From SAR202 cluster bacterium (lineage in GTDB: Bacteria; Chloroflexota; Dehalococcoidia; Lucifugimonadales; UBA3495): 35,754 bases of DNA. Position 1 is the first letter of the stretch, and each line of letters starts with the position of its first letter. The position numbers and the translations under genes are program-made. This document shows, piece by piece, positions 5,919 to 12,704 of this stretch. Location of the stretch: positions 1 through 35,754 of the forward strand of contig VGZV01000029.1 in NCBI GenBank assembly GCA_016872385.1. Reading direction: 5' to 3'. Below the pieces are notes generated by a model. The model ran no database searches. It was not told the origin of the DNA and worked only from the letters and a program-made list of their open reading frames with translations.

Positions 5919-7094
5919 GTGGAGTTCAAGTTCAACCCGCAGGAAGACTCCTTCCGCCAGGAACTGCGGCAGTTCATCCAGGATGAGCTGCCCGCCGACT
6001 GGGAAGGCGGGGGCCGCTGGCCAGAGGAGTCCAACTGGGAATTGACCCGGCAAATGCGCCGCAAGCTGGCCCAGCGGGGCTGGCTGACCATGCACTGGCC
6101 CAGGGAATACGGCGGCCAGGACGCTTCGCCAGTCCTTTCTGCCATCTACAACGAGGAACTGGCCTACCTGCGGGCGCCGGGCCGGGACATTTTTGGCGTG
6201 CGGATGCTGGGCCCCACGCTGATGATCCACGGCTCGGAGGAGCAGAAGCGGACGTACCTGCCGCCCATTGCCCAGGGCGAAATCCAGTGGTGCCAGGGGT
6301 TTAGCGAGCCGGAGGCTGGTTCCGACCTGGCTTCCCTGAACACCCGCGCCGTGCGGGATGGCGACGATTATGTAATCAACGGCAGCAAAATCTGGACCAC
6401 GCTGGGCCACCGCGCCGACGCAATCTTCTTGCTGGCCCGCACTGACCCGGAGGCCCCCAAGCACCGGGGCATCAGCTTTATCCTGGTGGACTTGAAGACT
6501 CCCGGCATCCAGGTCCGCCCCATTATCAACATGGCCGAGGGCCACGAGTTCAACCAGGTTATTTTTGATAACGTGCGGGTGCCCCGCCGCAACCTGGTGG
6601 GCGAGGAAAACCGTGGTTGGTACGTGGCGGTGACCTTGCTGGACTTTGAGCGGTCCGGCATTGACTACTCGGCCATTGGCCGCAGGCTGCTGGATGAAGT
6701 ATTTCAGTACGCACGGGAGACCCAGCGCCACGGCCAGCCCTTGCTCCAGACTCCCTGGATTCGCCATGTCCTGGCCGACCGCTATATTGAGTGCGAAGTG
6801 GCCCGGCTCATGGCTTACAATGTGGCCCACATGCAGGAGCAGGGGCAGGTGCCCAACAAAGAAGCCTCCATGAGCAAGGTCTTTGGCAGCGAGACACTGC
6901 ACCGGGTGGCCGCTACCTGCATGGAGGTCCTGGGCATGTACGGCGCCCTGGGCCGGGGCGAGCAATGGGCGCCCCTCAAGGGCCGGGTGCAAGAGCACTG
7001 GATGATTAGTTTTTCCCACAAGATTGCCGCAGGAACCTCAGAAGTCCAACGCAACATCATCGCTGGACGGGGCTTGGGCCTGCCCCGGGGTTAA
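5919..7094 (+). CDS. Acyl-CoA dehydrogenase family protein
   Basis: This 391-residue FAD flavoprotein belongs to the family that oxidises acyl-CoA thioesters to 2-enoyl-CoA. The N-terminal helical domain is followed by WCQGFSEPEAGSDLASLNTRA (flavin and substrate contacts), then VINGSKIWTTLG and VRVPRRNLVGEENRGW. The C-terminal helical domain ends SFSHKIAAGTSEVQRNIIAG. In medium-chain enzymes the catalytic Glu lies in a YEGT-type motif; here the aligned residues are AAGT, so that Glu is missing. This is common in FadE-like enzymes from actinobacteria and Chloroflexota. The base may lie elsewhere, or the protein may pair with another subunit. It starts at GTG directly after the upstream stop. 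Its TAA abuts the stop of the convergent gene with no gap. Substrate unknown. Confidence 0.93.
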   Translation: MEFKFNPQEDSFRQELRQFIQDELPADWEGGGRWPEESNWELTRQMRRKLAQRGWLTMHWPREYGGQDASPVLSAIYNEELAYLRAPGRDIFGVRMLGPTLMIHGSEEQKRTYLPPIAQGEIQWCQGFSEPEAGSDLASLNTRAVRDGDDYVINGSKIWTTLGHRADAIFLLARTDPEAPKHRGISFILVDLKTPGIQVRPIINMAEGHEFNQVIFDNVRVPRRNLVGEENRGWYVAVTLLDFERSGIDYSAIGRRLLDEVFQYARETQRHGQPLLQTPWIRHVLADRYIECEVARLMAYNVAHMQEQGQVPNKEASMSKVFGSETLHRVAATCMEVLGMYGALGRGEQWAPLKGRVQEHWMISFSHKIAAGTSEVQRNIIAGRGLGLPRG

Positions 7095-7448
7095 TCAAGC
7101 GGCCAGGGCGGGCAGCGCCTCTCCTTCTTGTGACATTTCAGACATAGCATCCCGGCAGCGCCGGATGGCGCGGAACACCGTGCGGGCTGTCACGGAAAAC
7201 CGCTCCGCCGTCTCTTCTACCGTCAAGCCATCTCGCTCCATGGCAGCCAGCACCACCAGGTCTTTGGAAAGGCGGCGGTAACGCTGGAACCAGGCGGGGT
7301 CGTCATATTTGCACCGGGGCAGTGGGCAGTTGAGGCAGGAGGAGGAAACTTCGCAGCCGTTGTCCTCATAAACGTAAAGCTCTGGGAGAGTGTCCGCCGG
7401 GCGGTGGTCTTTCCGCTGGAGCAGGGTGGATGAAGCAGACTTGAGCAT
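7095..7448 (-). CDS. Small Cys-rich helix-turn-helix regulator
   Basis: The 117-residue product has an N-terminal cysteine cluster (C32, C38, C41, C46 around CLNCPLPRC) and a C-terminal HTH (about residues 65-103: ERDGLTVEETAERFSVTARTVF then RAIRRC). The four cysteines could bind zinc or an Fe-S cluster, so it may be a redox- or metal-responsive DNA-binding protein; this is inference. The ATG is supported by GGGAG upstream. It has a near-consensus promoter (TTGACA-N18-TATAAT) overlapped by dyad symmetries, suggesting autoregulation. It is divergent from the NERD-like gene at 7684 and convergent with the acyl-CoA dehydrogenase with zero bases between stops. I cannot name the family with confidence. 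Confidence 0.8.
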   Translation of the reverse strand: MLKSASSTLLQRKDHRPADTLPELYVYEDNGCEVSSSCLNCPLPRCKYDDPAWFQRYRRLSKDLVVLAAMERDGLTVEETAERFSVTARTVFRAIRRCRDAMSEMSQEGEALPALAA

Positions 7449-7459
7449 CGCAACACTCC

Positions 7460-7516
7460 CAAACGTTTGTTCTATAACCTGGCAAAATTATAGAACTGGT
7501 GTTCTTAAAGTGTCAA
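7460..7516 (-). promoter_or_regulatory. Sigma-70-type promoter with LexA-like box and inverted-repeat operator
   Basis: On the minus strand TTGACA (7516-7511) and TATAAT (7492-7487) are 18 bases apart. GAAC-TGGT-GTTC (7493-7504) lies in the spacer and matches the Gram-positive/Chloroflexota SOS box pattern GAAC-N4-GTTC. A perfect 9-bp inverted repeat, GTTCTATAA (7469-7477) and TTATAGAAC (7488-7496), spans the -10 box and start point. A CAAACGTTTG palindrome lies further down in the leader. Which protein binds is unknown; LexA or the HTH product itself are the obvious candidates. Confidence 0.7.
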
Positions 7517-7547
7517 CGGCTTCTTTGCTCAAAATTCCGGGAATTTG

Positions 7548-7576
7548 TTGACTAGCCAGAAAGGCATTGCTATATT
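7548..7576 (+). promoter_or_regulatory. Promoter of the NERD-like gene
   Basis: TTGACT (7548-7553), a 17-base spacer and TATATT (7571-7576) form a good sigma-70-type promoter pointing to the gene at 7684. Transcription would start near 7583, just before the strong ribosome binding site of the possible leader ORF. Confidence 0.7.
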
Positions 7577-7602
7577 CCCCAAGCCAACTGGAAGGAGGTG
7601 AG

Positions 7603-7626
7603 ATGACGCATACAACGCAGCAGTGA
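7603..7626 (+). CDS. Possible 7-residue leader peptide
   Basis: ATG 7603 follows a near-perfect Shine-Dalgarno sequence (AAGGAGGTGA, 7592-7601) and encodes MTHTTQQ before TGA 7624-7626. It lies between the promoter and the NERD-like gene. Such a strong site in front of so short a frame suggests a regulatory leader, or a start codon relocated by mutation. It could be chance. Confidence 0.3.
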   Translation: MTHTTQQ

Positions 7627-7683
7627 CCAATGCCAATGGCCCAACGGATATCCAACTTTGCTTTATAGAAACGGAGACAATTA

Positions 7684-8472
7684 ATGTCCAGGATTTTCCT
7701 CGGCGACGTCACCAAAGTAGATGCAGAAGTATTGCAAAAGGCCAAGACCCTGTCCGACGAATTCGATGTCCTGTTCGAGTTCAGCAAACCCGGACGCAAC
7801 GTGGACCTGTTAATCGTCAAACACTCCAGGGAAGGCGGCTCCGCCCTGCTGCTCACTGAAGTGAAGCGCACCTCCCGGCCTGTCTTTGGCGAAGTGGACG
7901 GCATCTGGCACGCCCATAACCACGACACCGGCCAGTGGGAGCCAATCCTGCTGACCAACCACGACACCAACTGGTACTGGCAGGCAGTGAACACGGTCAA
8001 CACCCTCAAGCAATGGTTGTGGTCCAACCAGGCCCTTATTTTTGAGGACGGGGGGATGCAGCGCCGGGAGCAGAACGATTTCCGCATCTGGCCGGACCTG
8101 TTAATCCTGTCCCCGGCGGGCATCCATCACCGGCTGCCCATGAAGCCCACCTCCGGCTTTGGCTCCTGGTGGACCGACCTGGACCGCTGGGCGCAGCACC
8201 TGCTGGGCTGGATGCCCAACTCGCCCATCACCCTGACCAAGACCGAAGTCAACAACCTGGTGAAGCTGCTGGGCCTGCGCCAGGTGTGGCCCGAGTCGCC
8301 CCAGGCAGCAACCCAGGAGCCTAAAGTGGAGGACACCATCACCCTGGAAGACGCCCTGACCACCCTGGCCTCCTACCTGCGGGACCTGGACCGCCGGGTG
8401 AAGCTCCTGGAGGAGCAGGCCCAGCGCCAGGCAAGGACACCCCCGCCGCCGGCGACTCCCTCCCCATTCTGA
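7684..8472 (+). CDS. NERD-like (nuclease-related) domain protein
   Basis: The 262-residue product resembles the NERD domain, a PD-(D/E)xK nuclease-like fold. Asp41 is in RNVDLLIV, Glu59 and Lys61 are in LLLTEVKRTSRPV, and Gln100 is in YWQAVNTVNTLKQWL; these correspond to the D, ExK and Q of that fold. A predicted coiled coil (about residues 222-249) and a proline-rich tail follow. The biochemical role of most such proteins is unproven; DNA processing or defence is plausible. ATG 7684 is preceded by GGAG at 7673-7676, and an in-frame stop at 7666 rules out a longer start. The gene is divergent from an HTH gene whose promoter carries a LexA-like box, suggesting a DNA-damage or defence context. 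Fold assignment is moderately secure; function is not. Confidence 0.75.
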   Translation: MSRIFLGDVTKVDAEVLQKAKTLSDEFDVLFEFSKPGRNVDLLIVKHSREGGSALLLTEVKRTSRPVFGEVDGIWHAHNHDTGQWEPILLTNHDTNWYWQAVNTVNTLKQWLWSNQALIFEDGGMQRREQNDFRIWPDLLILSPAGIHHRLPMKPTSGFGSWWTDLDRWAQHLLGWMPNSPITLTKTEVNNLVKLLGLRQVWPESPQAATQEPKVEDTITLEDALTTLASYLRDLDRRVKLLEEQAQRQARTPPPPATPSPF

Positions 8473-8556
8473 TGGGCATGGGTATATTGGGAAAAGGCAA
8501 GCACTAGCATCCAGCAGGATTGGAAATTCCTGTAACTTCATAGGGAGGCCTCTGCC

Positions 8557-9336
8557 ATGTCTGAATTCGAGACCATGATTTACGAGTCCAAGGGCCGCAT
8601 TGGTTACATCAAGTTCAACCGGCCCCAGGCCCTGAACGCAGTGAACAACCAGTTTGAACATGACCTGCACGACGCCCTGCTGGAGTTTGACACCGACGAG
8701 GAGGCGTGGGTCGCCATCATTCACGGGGCGGGCCGCAGCTTCTGCGCCGGGGCGGATATCAAGCAGCGGTTCAACAACATGAGCGCCCAGGAGCGGGCGC
8801 GCCGGGACCGGGGCAACAACCCGGAGAGCTACCTGGGCCGCAGCATCAACTGGAAGCCGGTAATCGCCGCGGTGCACGGTTACGCCCTGGGCGCAGGCAT
8901 GGCGATAGCGGCGGAGTGCGACCTGGTGGTGGCCTCGGAGGAGGCCCAGTTCGGCATCACCGAGACCAAGCGGGGCCTGGCCGGCGGGCGGGTGTGGGCC
9001 AAGGTCTACGCTTATATGCCTTCTAAAGTCGCCACGGAGATGCTGATTACCGGCGAACCCATGCCCGCCAGCGAACTTTACCGCCTGGGGTTCATCAACC
9101 GGCTGACGCCCACCGGCCAGCACTTGCAGGCCGCCGAGGAGTTGGCGCAGAAGGTGCTGAAGACGCCGCCGCTATCGGTGCGGGCGGGGGTGCGACTGGC
9201 CCGCAAGCTGTGGGTGCAGCCCTCCGCCGAGGCCGACGCCTACCTGCAAACCCTGAAGCTGCACCACAGCGAGGACTTCAAGGAGGCCAGCCGCTCCTTT
9301 GTGGAGAAGCGCACGCCGGTATATAGGGCGCGGTAA
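8557..9336 (+). CDS. Enoyl-CoA hydratase/isomerase (crotonase) family protein
   Basis: The 259-residue product has the crotonase fold: INHPQALNA-type FNRPQALNAVN, the oxyanion-hole segment GAGRSFCAGADIK, then HGYALGAGMAIAAECDLVVA and EAQFGITETKRGL. Crotonases act on acyl-CoA thioesters. In rat mitochondrial hydratase two glutamates (144 and 164) are catalytic. Here the second equivalent (GITE) is present, but the first position, in GGGCE of the rat enzyme, is Ala in GAGMA. It may therefore not be a simple hydratase; isomerase, hydrolase or dehalogenase-type chemistry is possible. GGGAGG precedes the ATG. A quinone reductase gene follows after 58 bases and may be in the same operon. Confidence 0.9.
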   Translation: MSEFETMIYESKGRIGYIKFNRPQALNAVNNQFEHDLHDALLEFDTDEEAWVAIIHGAGRSFCAGADIKQRFNNMSAQERARRDRGNNPESYLGRSINWKPVIAAVHGYALGAGMAIAAECDLVVASEEAQFGITETKRGLAGGRVWAKVYAYMPSKVATEMLITGEPMPASELYRLGFINRLTPTGQHLQAAEELAQKVLKTPPLSVRAGVRLARKLWVQPSAEADAYLQTLKLHHSEDFKEASRSFVEKRTPVYRAR

Positions 9337-9394
9337 GGGGGCCCCCGTCCGGTGTATACTACCCACCAGCCACAACTTCCCAGGAGGAGACACC

Positions 9395-10363
9395 ATGAAG
9401 GCAGTGCAGATTACCCAGTTCGGCGGGCCGGAGGTGATGCAGTACAAAGATGTGCCGACTCCCACCCCCGGCAAGGGCGAGGCCCTGGTGCAAATCCAGG
9501 CATCGGGCGTTAACTACACAGACATTTACAGCCGCGCCGGAGTCAACCCCGGCCCCCTGCCCCGCACCCTGGGCGTGGAGGGCGCGGGCGTGGTCATGGC
9601 CATCGGTTCCGACGTTACTGGCGTGAAGCGCGGCGACGTGGTGGCCTATTGTTCCGTGGGCGGGTCCTACGCCGAGCAGGCGGTGGTGCCTGCCAACCGC
9701 CTCATCGCCATGCCCAAGGGCATGGACGCCAAAATCGGCGCCGCCGCCATGCTCCAGGGCATGACCGCCCACTACCTGTGCCACTCCACCTACAGGGTGC
9801 AGCGGGGCGACAAGGTGCTGATTCACGCCGGGGCGGGCGGCGTGGGCCTGCTGTTGATTCAGATGGTCAAGGCCCTGGGCGGCTACGTCTTTTCCACGGT
9901 GTCCACCGACGCCAAGGCCAAGCTGGCCCAGCAGGCCGGGGCCGACCAGGTGATTAATTACACCACCCAGGACTTTGCCCAGGAAATCAAGACCGCCACC
10001 AAGGGCGCAGGGCTGCAGGCAGTGTACGACGCCGTGGGCAAGACCACCTTCGATAAGAGCGTGGCCTGCCTGGCGCCCAGGGGCTACATGGTGTTGTACG
10101 GCCAGGCCAGCGGCCCGGTGCCGCCGGTGGATATGCGGCTGCTGGGCAACGGCTCCCTGTTCCTGACCCGCCCTGGTCTGGGCCACTACACCGCCTCCCG
10201 CCAGGAGCTGGAGCAGCGGGCCGGCGACGTATTGAACTGGATTCAGTCGGGCAAGCTCAAGCTGCGGGTGGAGCACGTCTTCCCCCTGTCCAAGGCGGCG
10301 GAGGCCCACAAGCAGTTGGAGTCCCGGGCCACCACCGGCAAGGTCATCCTGGTGCCGGGCTAA
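9395..10363 (+). CDS. NADPH:quinone reductase-like medium-chain dehydrogenase
   Basis: The 322-residue product is a zinc-free member of the medium-chain dehydrogenase/reductase superfamily, related to NADPH quinone oxidoreductase (Qor). It has the N-terminal GroES-like domain (MKAVQITQFGGPEVMQYKDV, VEGAGVVMAIGSDVTGVKRGD). The Rossmann nucleotide-binding motif is HAGAGGVGLLLIQMVKALGG, and the C-terminal segment is GKVILV. Zinc-binding Cys/His sets are absent, as expected for the quinone reductase branch. It likely reduces quinones or enones using NADPH. ATG 9395 is chosen because AGGAGGA lies six bases upstream; the frame extends 5' but without such a signal. Confidence 0.92.
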   Translation: MKAVQITQFGGPEVMQYKDVPTPTPGKGEALVQIQASGVNYTDIYSRAGVNPGPLPRTLGVEGAGVVMAIGSDVTGVKRGDVVAYCSVGGSYAEQAVVPANRLIAMPKGMDAKIGAAAMLQGMTAHYLCHSTYRVQRGDKVLIHAGAGGVGLLLIQMVKALGGYVFSTVSTDAKAKLAQQAGADQVINYTTQDFAQEIKTATKGAGLQAVYDAVGKTTFDKSVACLAPRGYMVLYGQASGPVPPVDMRLLGNGSLFLTRPGLGHYTASRQELEQRAGDVLNWIQSGKLKLRVEHVFPLSKAAEAHKQLESRATTGKVILVPG

Positions 10364-10399
10364 CCATGTATGCACCGTTGAGGGCGCGGAGACCCTTAA

Positions 10400-10532
10400 G
10401 AGGGTGTCTAAAAAGGCTAGGCACTCGTGGTTTGACAGGCTCACCACGAGCGGTCCTTCAGCCGAAGGACGCCCACCCTTCGACAAGCTCAGAGTGAGCG
10501 CTGGTAGTGCACAGCACTTTTCAAACACGCTC
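10400..10532. mobile_element. MITE-like element, complete copy (133 bp)
   Basis: It starts GAGGGTGTCTAAAAAG and ends CTTTTCAAACACGCTC, an imperfect terminal inverted repeat. The flanking triplets are TAA and TGA, both TNA but not identical. It contains the CTCGTGG...CCACGAG and CCCACCCTTCGACAAGCTC palindromic arms and the short GTCCTTCAGCCGAAGGAC hairpin. Together with the promoter region below, it accounts for the 10364-10722 gap. Confidence 0.8.
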
Positions 10533-10657
10533 TGAGATAACGTAAGGCAACCTTCATAAACTCTGCGCCCTTGGCTCACTCTGCGGTGAGCATTCCAAGG
10601 TCTTGCACTGGCTTGGGGCAGGTATAAACCTGCCCCGCCTCTTTGCCCCAAAACAAT

Positions 10658-10689
10658 TGTTGACCAGTTTGGTCAACATTACCTATAAT
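10658..10689 (+). promoter_or_regulatory. Promoter of the DUF59 gene with dyad operator over the -35 box
   Basis: TTGACC (10660-10665), an 18-base spacer and TATAAT (10684-10689) form a strong promoter. The arms TGTTGACCA (10658-10666) and TGGTCAACA (10670-10678) form a perfect 9-bp inverted repeat with a 3-base centre covering the -35 box. This is the arrangement expected for a dimeric repressor site. The regulator is unknown. Confidence 0.75.
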
Positions 10690-10722
10690 AGTGCTTGCTG
10701 AACCCACACTGCGGAGGCCCTC

Positions 10723-11031
10723 ATGGCAGAAGCAACTTTGACCCGGGACGACGTGCTGGAAGTGCTGAAGAGCGTTTATGACCCGGAGATTCCCATCAAC
10801 GTGGTGGACCTGGGGCTGATATATGACGTCCAGGTCAACGACGGCGATGTGTACGTTCAGATGACCCTCACTTTCCCTGGCTGCGGCATGGGGCCGCAGA
10901 TTGCCCAGCAAGCGGAGTGGGCCATCCAGGACCTGGAAGGCGTGGAGGACGTGCAGATTGAACTGGTGTTTGACCCGCCCTGGTCGCCGGACCTGATTAG
11001 CCCGGACGCCCGCCAGCAGTTGGGCATTTAG
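10723..11031 (+). CDS. DUF59/MIP18-type iron-sulfur assembly protein (SufT-like)
   Basis: The 102-residue protein matches the DUF59 (MIP18, PaaD, SufT) domain. It has LEVLKSVYDPEIPINVVDLGLIYDVQV near the start, the conserved reactive Cys54 in TFPGCGMGP, and the end motif FDPPWSPDLISPDARQQLGI. Family members help insert or mature Fe-S clusters; in many bacteria the domain is fused to the N-terminus of the Mrp ATPase. Here the Mrp-type gene follows as a separate frame 212 bases downstream. GGAGG precedes the ATG. The promoter carries a dyad operator, so expression is probably regulated. Confidence 0.9.
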   Translation: MAEATLTRDDVLEVLKSVYDPEIPINVVDLGLIYDVQVNDGDVYVQMTLTFPGCGMGPQIAQQAEWAIQDLEGVEDVQIELVFDPPWSPDLISPDARQQLGI

Positions 11032-11100
11032 CGTCTGACCATTAACCGCAGAGAACGCGGAGTCTTTCATAGAGGTCTTGCGCCGTTTGCTAAACTTGCC

Positions 11101-11143
11101 CGCGGGCCCGCTCATGGTTCGACAAGCTCACCACGAGCGGTTT
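11101..11143. repeat. Short fragment of the MITE palindromic core
   Basis: CCGCTCATGGTTCGACAAGC followed by TCACCACGAGCGG is the uninterrupted form of the arm that carries the nested 32-bp palindrome in four other copies. It is useful as the empty-site sequence. The terminal repeats are not preserved. Confidence 0.65.
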
Positions 11144-11243
11144 AGGCCTTAAGGCAAGGGTCTGTAAGACTTCACTTATCCACCTCAGTGAACTCTGCAC
11201 TCTGCGCTCTCCGCAGTAAATTCAACTCCCGCACGAGGACTAG

Positions 11244-12053
11244 ATGGCAACTCCCCAGGAAAACGCCCGGCTGGAACAGATCAAACGGGCCTGGCAGCAG
11301 AAGCGCGAGATTAACCAGCGCCTTGCCAAAATCAAAGCCAAGGTTGGCGTTTACAGCGCCAAGGGCGGCGTGGGCAAGACCACCGTGGCCGTCAACCTGG
11401 CGGTGGCCCTGGCCAAGGAAGGCTGCAAGGTAGGGCTGCTGGACGCCGACATTGACTGCCCCAACGTCACCCGCGCCCTGGGCATCACCGACAAGCCCGA
11501 GTATGCGGACAACCAGATTCAGCCGCCGGAGAAATGGGGCGTGAAAGTGGTGTCCATGGCCCTTTTCCAGGAGAGTGAGGAAGAAGCCATCATCTGGCGC
11601 GGCCCGATGATCCACAACGCCATCAACCAGTTCCTGCAGATGACCGATTGGGGGGAACTGGACTACCTGGTGGTGGACCTGCCTCCCGGCACTTCCGACG
11701 CTCCGCTGACCATTATGCAGGCCCTGCCCATGGATGGCTTTGTAGTGGTGAGCACACCTCAGGCGCTGGCCAACCTGGATGCCCGCCGCTGCATTAACAT
11801 GATTAGAAAGCTGAATCTGAACGTGCTGGGCGTGGTGGAGAACTACACCGGTGAAATGTTTGGCGAGGGGGCCAGCAAGCAACTGGCCGAGGATGTCCAC
11901 ACCGCCTTTCTGGGGTCGCTGGCCCTGCGGCCTTCTTACCGGGACACTTCCAAACCCACCGCGCTGGCAGACCCAGCGGTGGGAAAGGAATACGCCAGCC
12001 TGGCCAAGGCCGTGCGCAAGAGCCTGCAAGAGTCTGGGCGGACGGCGGTCTGA
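11244..12053 (+). CDS. mrp: Mrp/NBP35-type P-loop ATPase, Fe-S carrier family
   Basis: The 269-residue product has a deviant Walker A motif (SAKGGVGKTT, residues 38-47), LLDADIDCPNVTRALG, and the Walker B-like LDYLVVDLPPGTSDAPLTI typical of Mrp/ApbC proteins. These bind and deliver Fe-S clusters to apoproteins. The usual CxxC, which in relatives sits in a short segment before FGxGGGKxLAE and holds a cluster at the dimer interface, is missing. The sequence runs directly VVENYTGEMFGEGASKQLAED. The N-terminal DUF59 domain of many Mrp proteins is absent too, but is encoded by the gene upstream. It could be a scaffold lacking its own cluster or a divergent ATPase of MinD type. The start follows GAGG. 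Confidence 0.85.
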   Translation: MATPQENARLEQIKRAWQQKREINQRLAKIKAKVGVYSAKGGVGKTTVAVNLAVALAKEGCKVGLLDADIDCPNVTRALGITDKPEYADNQIQPPEKWGVKVVSMALFQESEEEAIIWRGPMIHNAINQFLQMTDWGELDYLVVDLPPGTSDAPLTIMQALPMDGFVVVSTPQALANLDARRCINMIRKLNLNVLGVVENYTGEMFGEGASKQLAEDVHTAFLGSLALRPSYRDTSKPTALADPAVGKEYASLAKAVRKSLQESGRTAV

Positions 12054-12115
12054 GCCGAGTTGGTGAGGTGACCGTTCCGCTGCGCTCAGGCGTGGGGAAG
12101 GGGCTTTGCCCAAAA

Positions 12116-12208
12116 TGTCATTCTGAGTCCCGATTGCATCGGGACGAAGAATCTAAAATCCTGGCATTTTAGACCCTTCGTCCTTCAGCCGAAGGACTCA
12201 GGGTGACA
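12116..12208. repeat. TGTCATTCTGAG repeat family, compact copy (93 bp)
   Basis: The termini TGTCATTCTGAGTCC and GGACTCAGGGTGACA form an imperfect inverted repeat. Internal hairpins are TCCCGATTGCATCGGGA and GTCCTTCAGCCGAAGGAC. Other copies are at 26237-26369, 30337-30517 and 35533-35622. No gene is seen in 12054-12704. Confidence 0.8.
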
Positions 12209-12397
12209 ATAACTGGCTACAAAACGTTACTGACTATCGAAATCCATACTTTTTGGGCAAGGCTGTGGGGAAGGGAATCGTCACACTGGCAAAGGCGGGT
12301 GTCCAGAGGATGTTGCGGGGAGAGGGCCGATGGAGTCCGGTTTCCGCCGGAATGACGCAGAGTTACAGAGCCTTGCGTTAGTTGCTGAACTGGCATA

Positions 12398-12635
12398 TGC
12401 TCCGCTCACCCTGAGCTTGCGGAAGGGTGCTTAGACGGCGTGGTTCGACAAGCCCCGACCTGGTCGGGATCCCGATACGTCGGGACTCACCACGAGCGGT
12501 CCTTCAGCCGAAGGACGCTCACCCTTCGACAAGCTCAGGGTGAGCGCTGGTAGTGCACAGCACTTTTTAAACACGCTCTAAACCGCTCGTGGTGAGCTTG
12601 TCGAACCACGAGCGCCTAGCCTTTTAGACACCCTC
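12398..12635. mobile_element. Composite of two MITE copies
   Basis: The first copy lacks a clean left end and finishes CACTTTTTAAACACGCTC at 12578, followed by TAA. The second is a half copy in opposite orientation ending CTTTTAGACACCCTC at 12635, followed by TTA. The first carries the nested 32-bp palindrome at 12454-12485. The join suggests one element landed next to or inside another and part was lost. Confidence 0.7.
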
Positions 12636-12704
12636 TTAGACCTTAATGCAAGCGTCTGTAGCTGTCACGCCACGACCTGCCTTAAGATAAGCAGGCTGTG
12701 TTCT

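Noticed and set aside
9299..9394. Longer N-terminus for the quinone reductase
   Set aside because: It overlaps the end of the enoyl-CoA hydratase-like gene and lacks a ribosome binding site; AGGAGGA supports ATG 9395.
9359..10651. 430-codon open frame on the minus strand
   Set aside because: It is antisense to the quinone reductase gene and has low-complexity His/Gly/Gln composition without family motifs. Similar shadows opposite 5919-7094, 28463-29257, 8557-9336 and 12705-14636 were left out for the same reason.
12435..12620. GGTTCGA motifs resembling a tRNA T-arm
   Set aside because: They are part of the MITE palindromic arm; no acceptor stem, anticodon arm or CCA-end context can be drawn around them.
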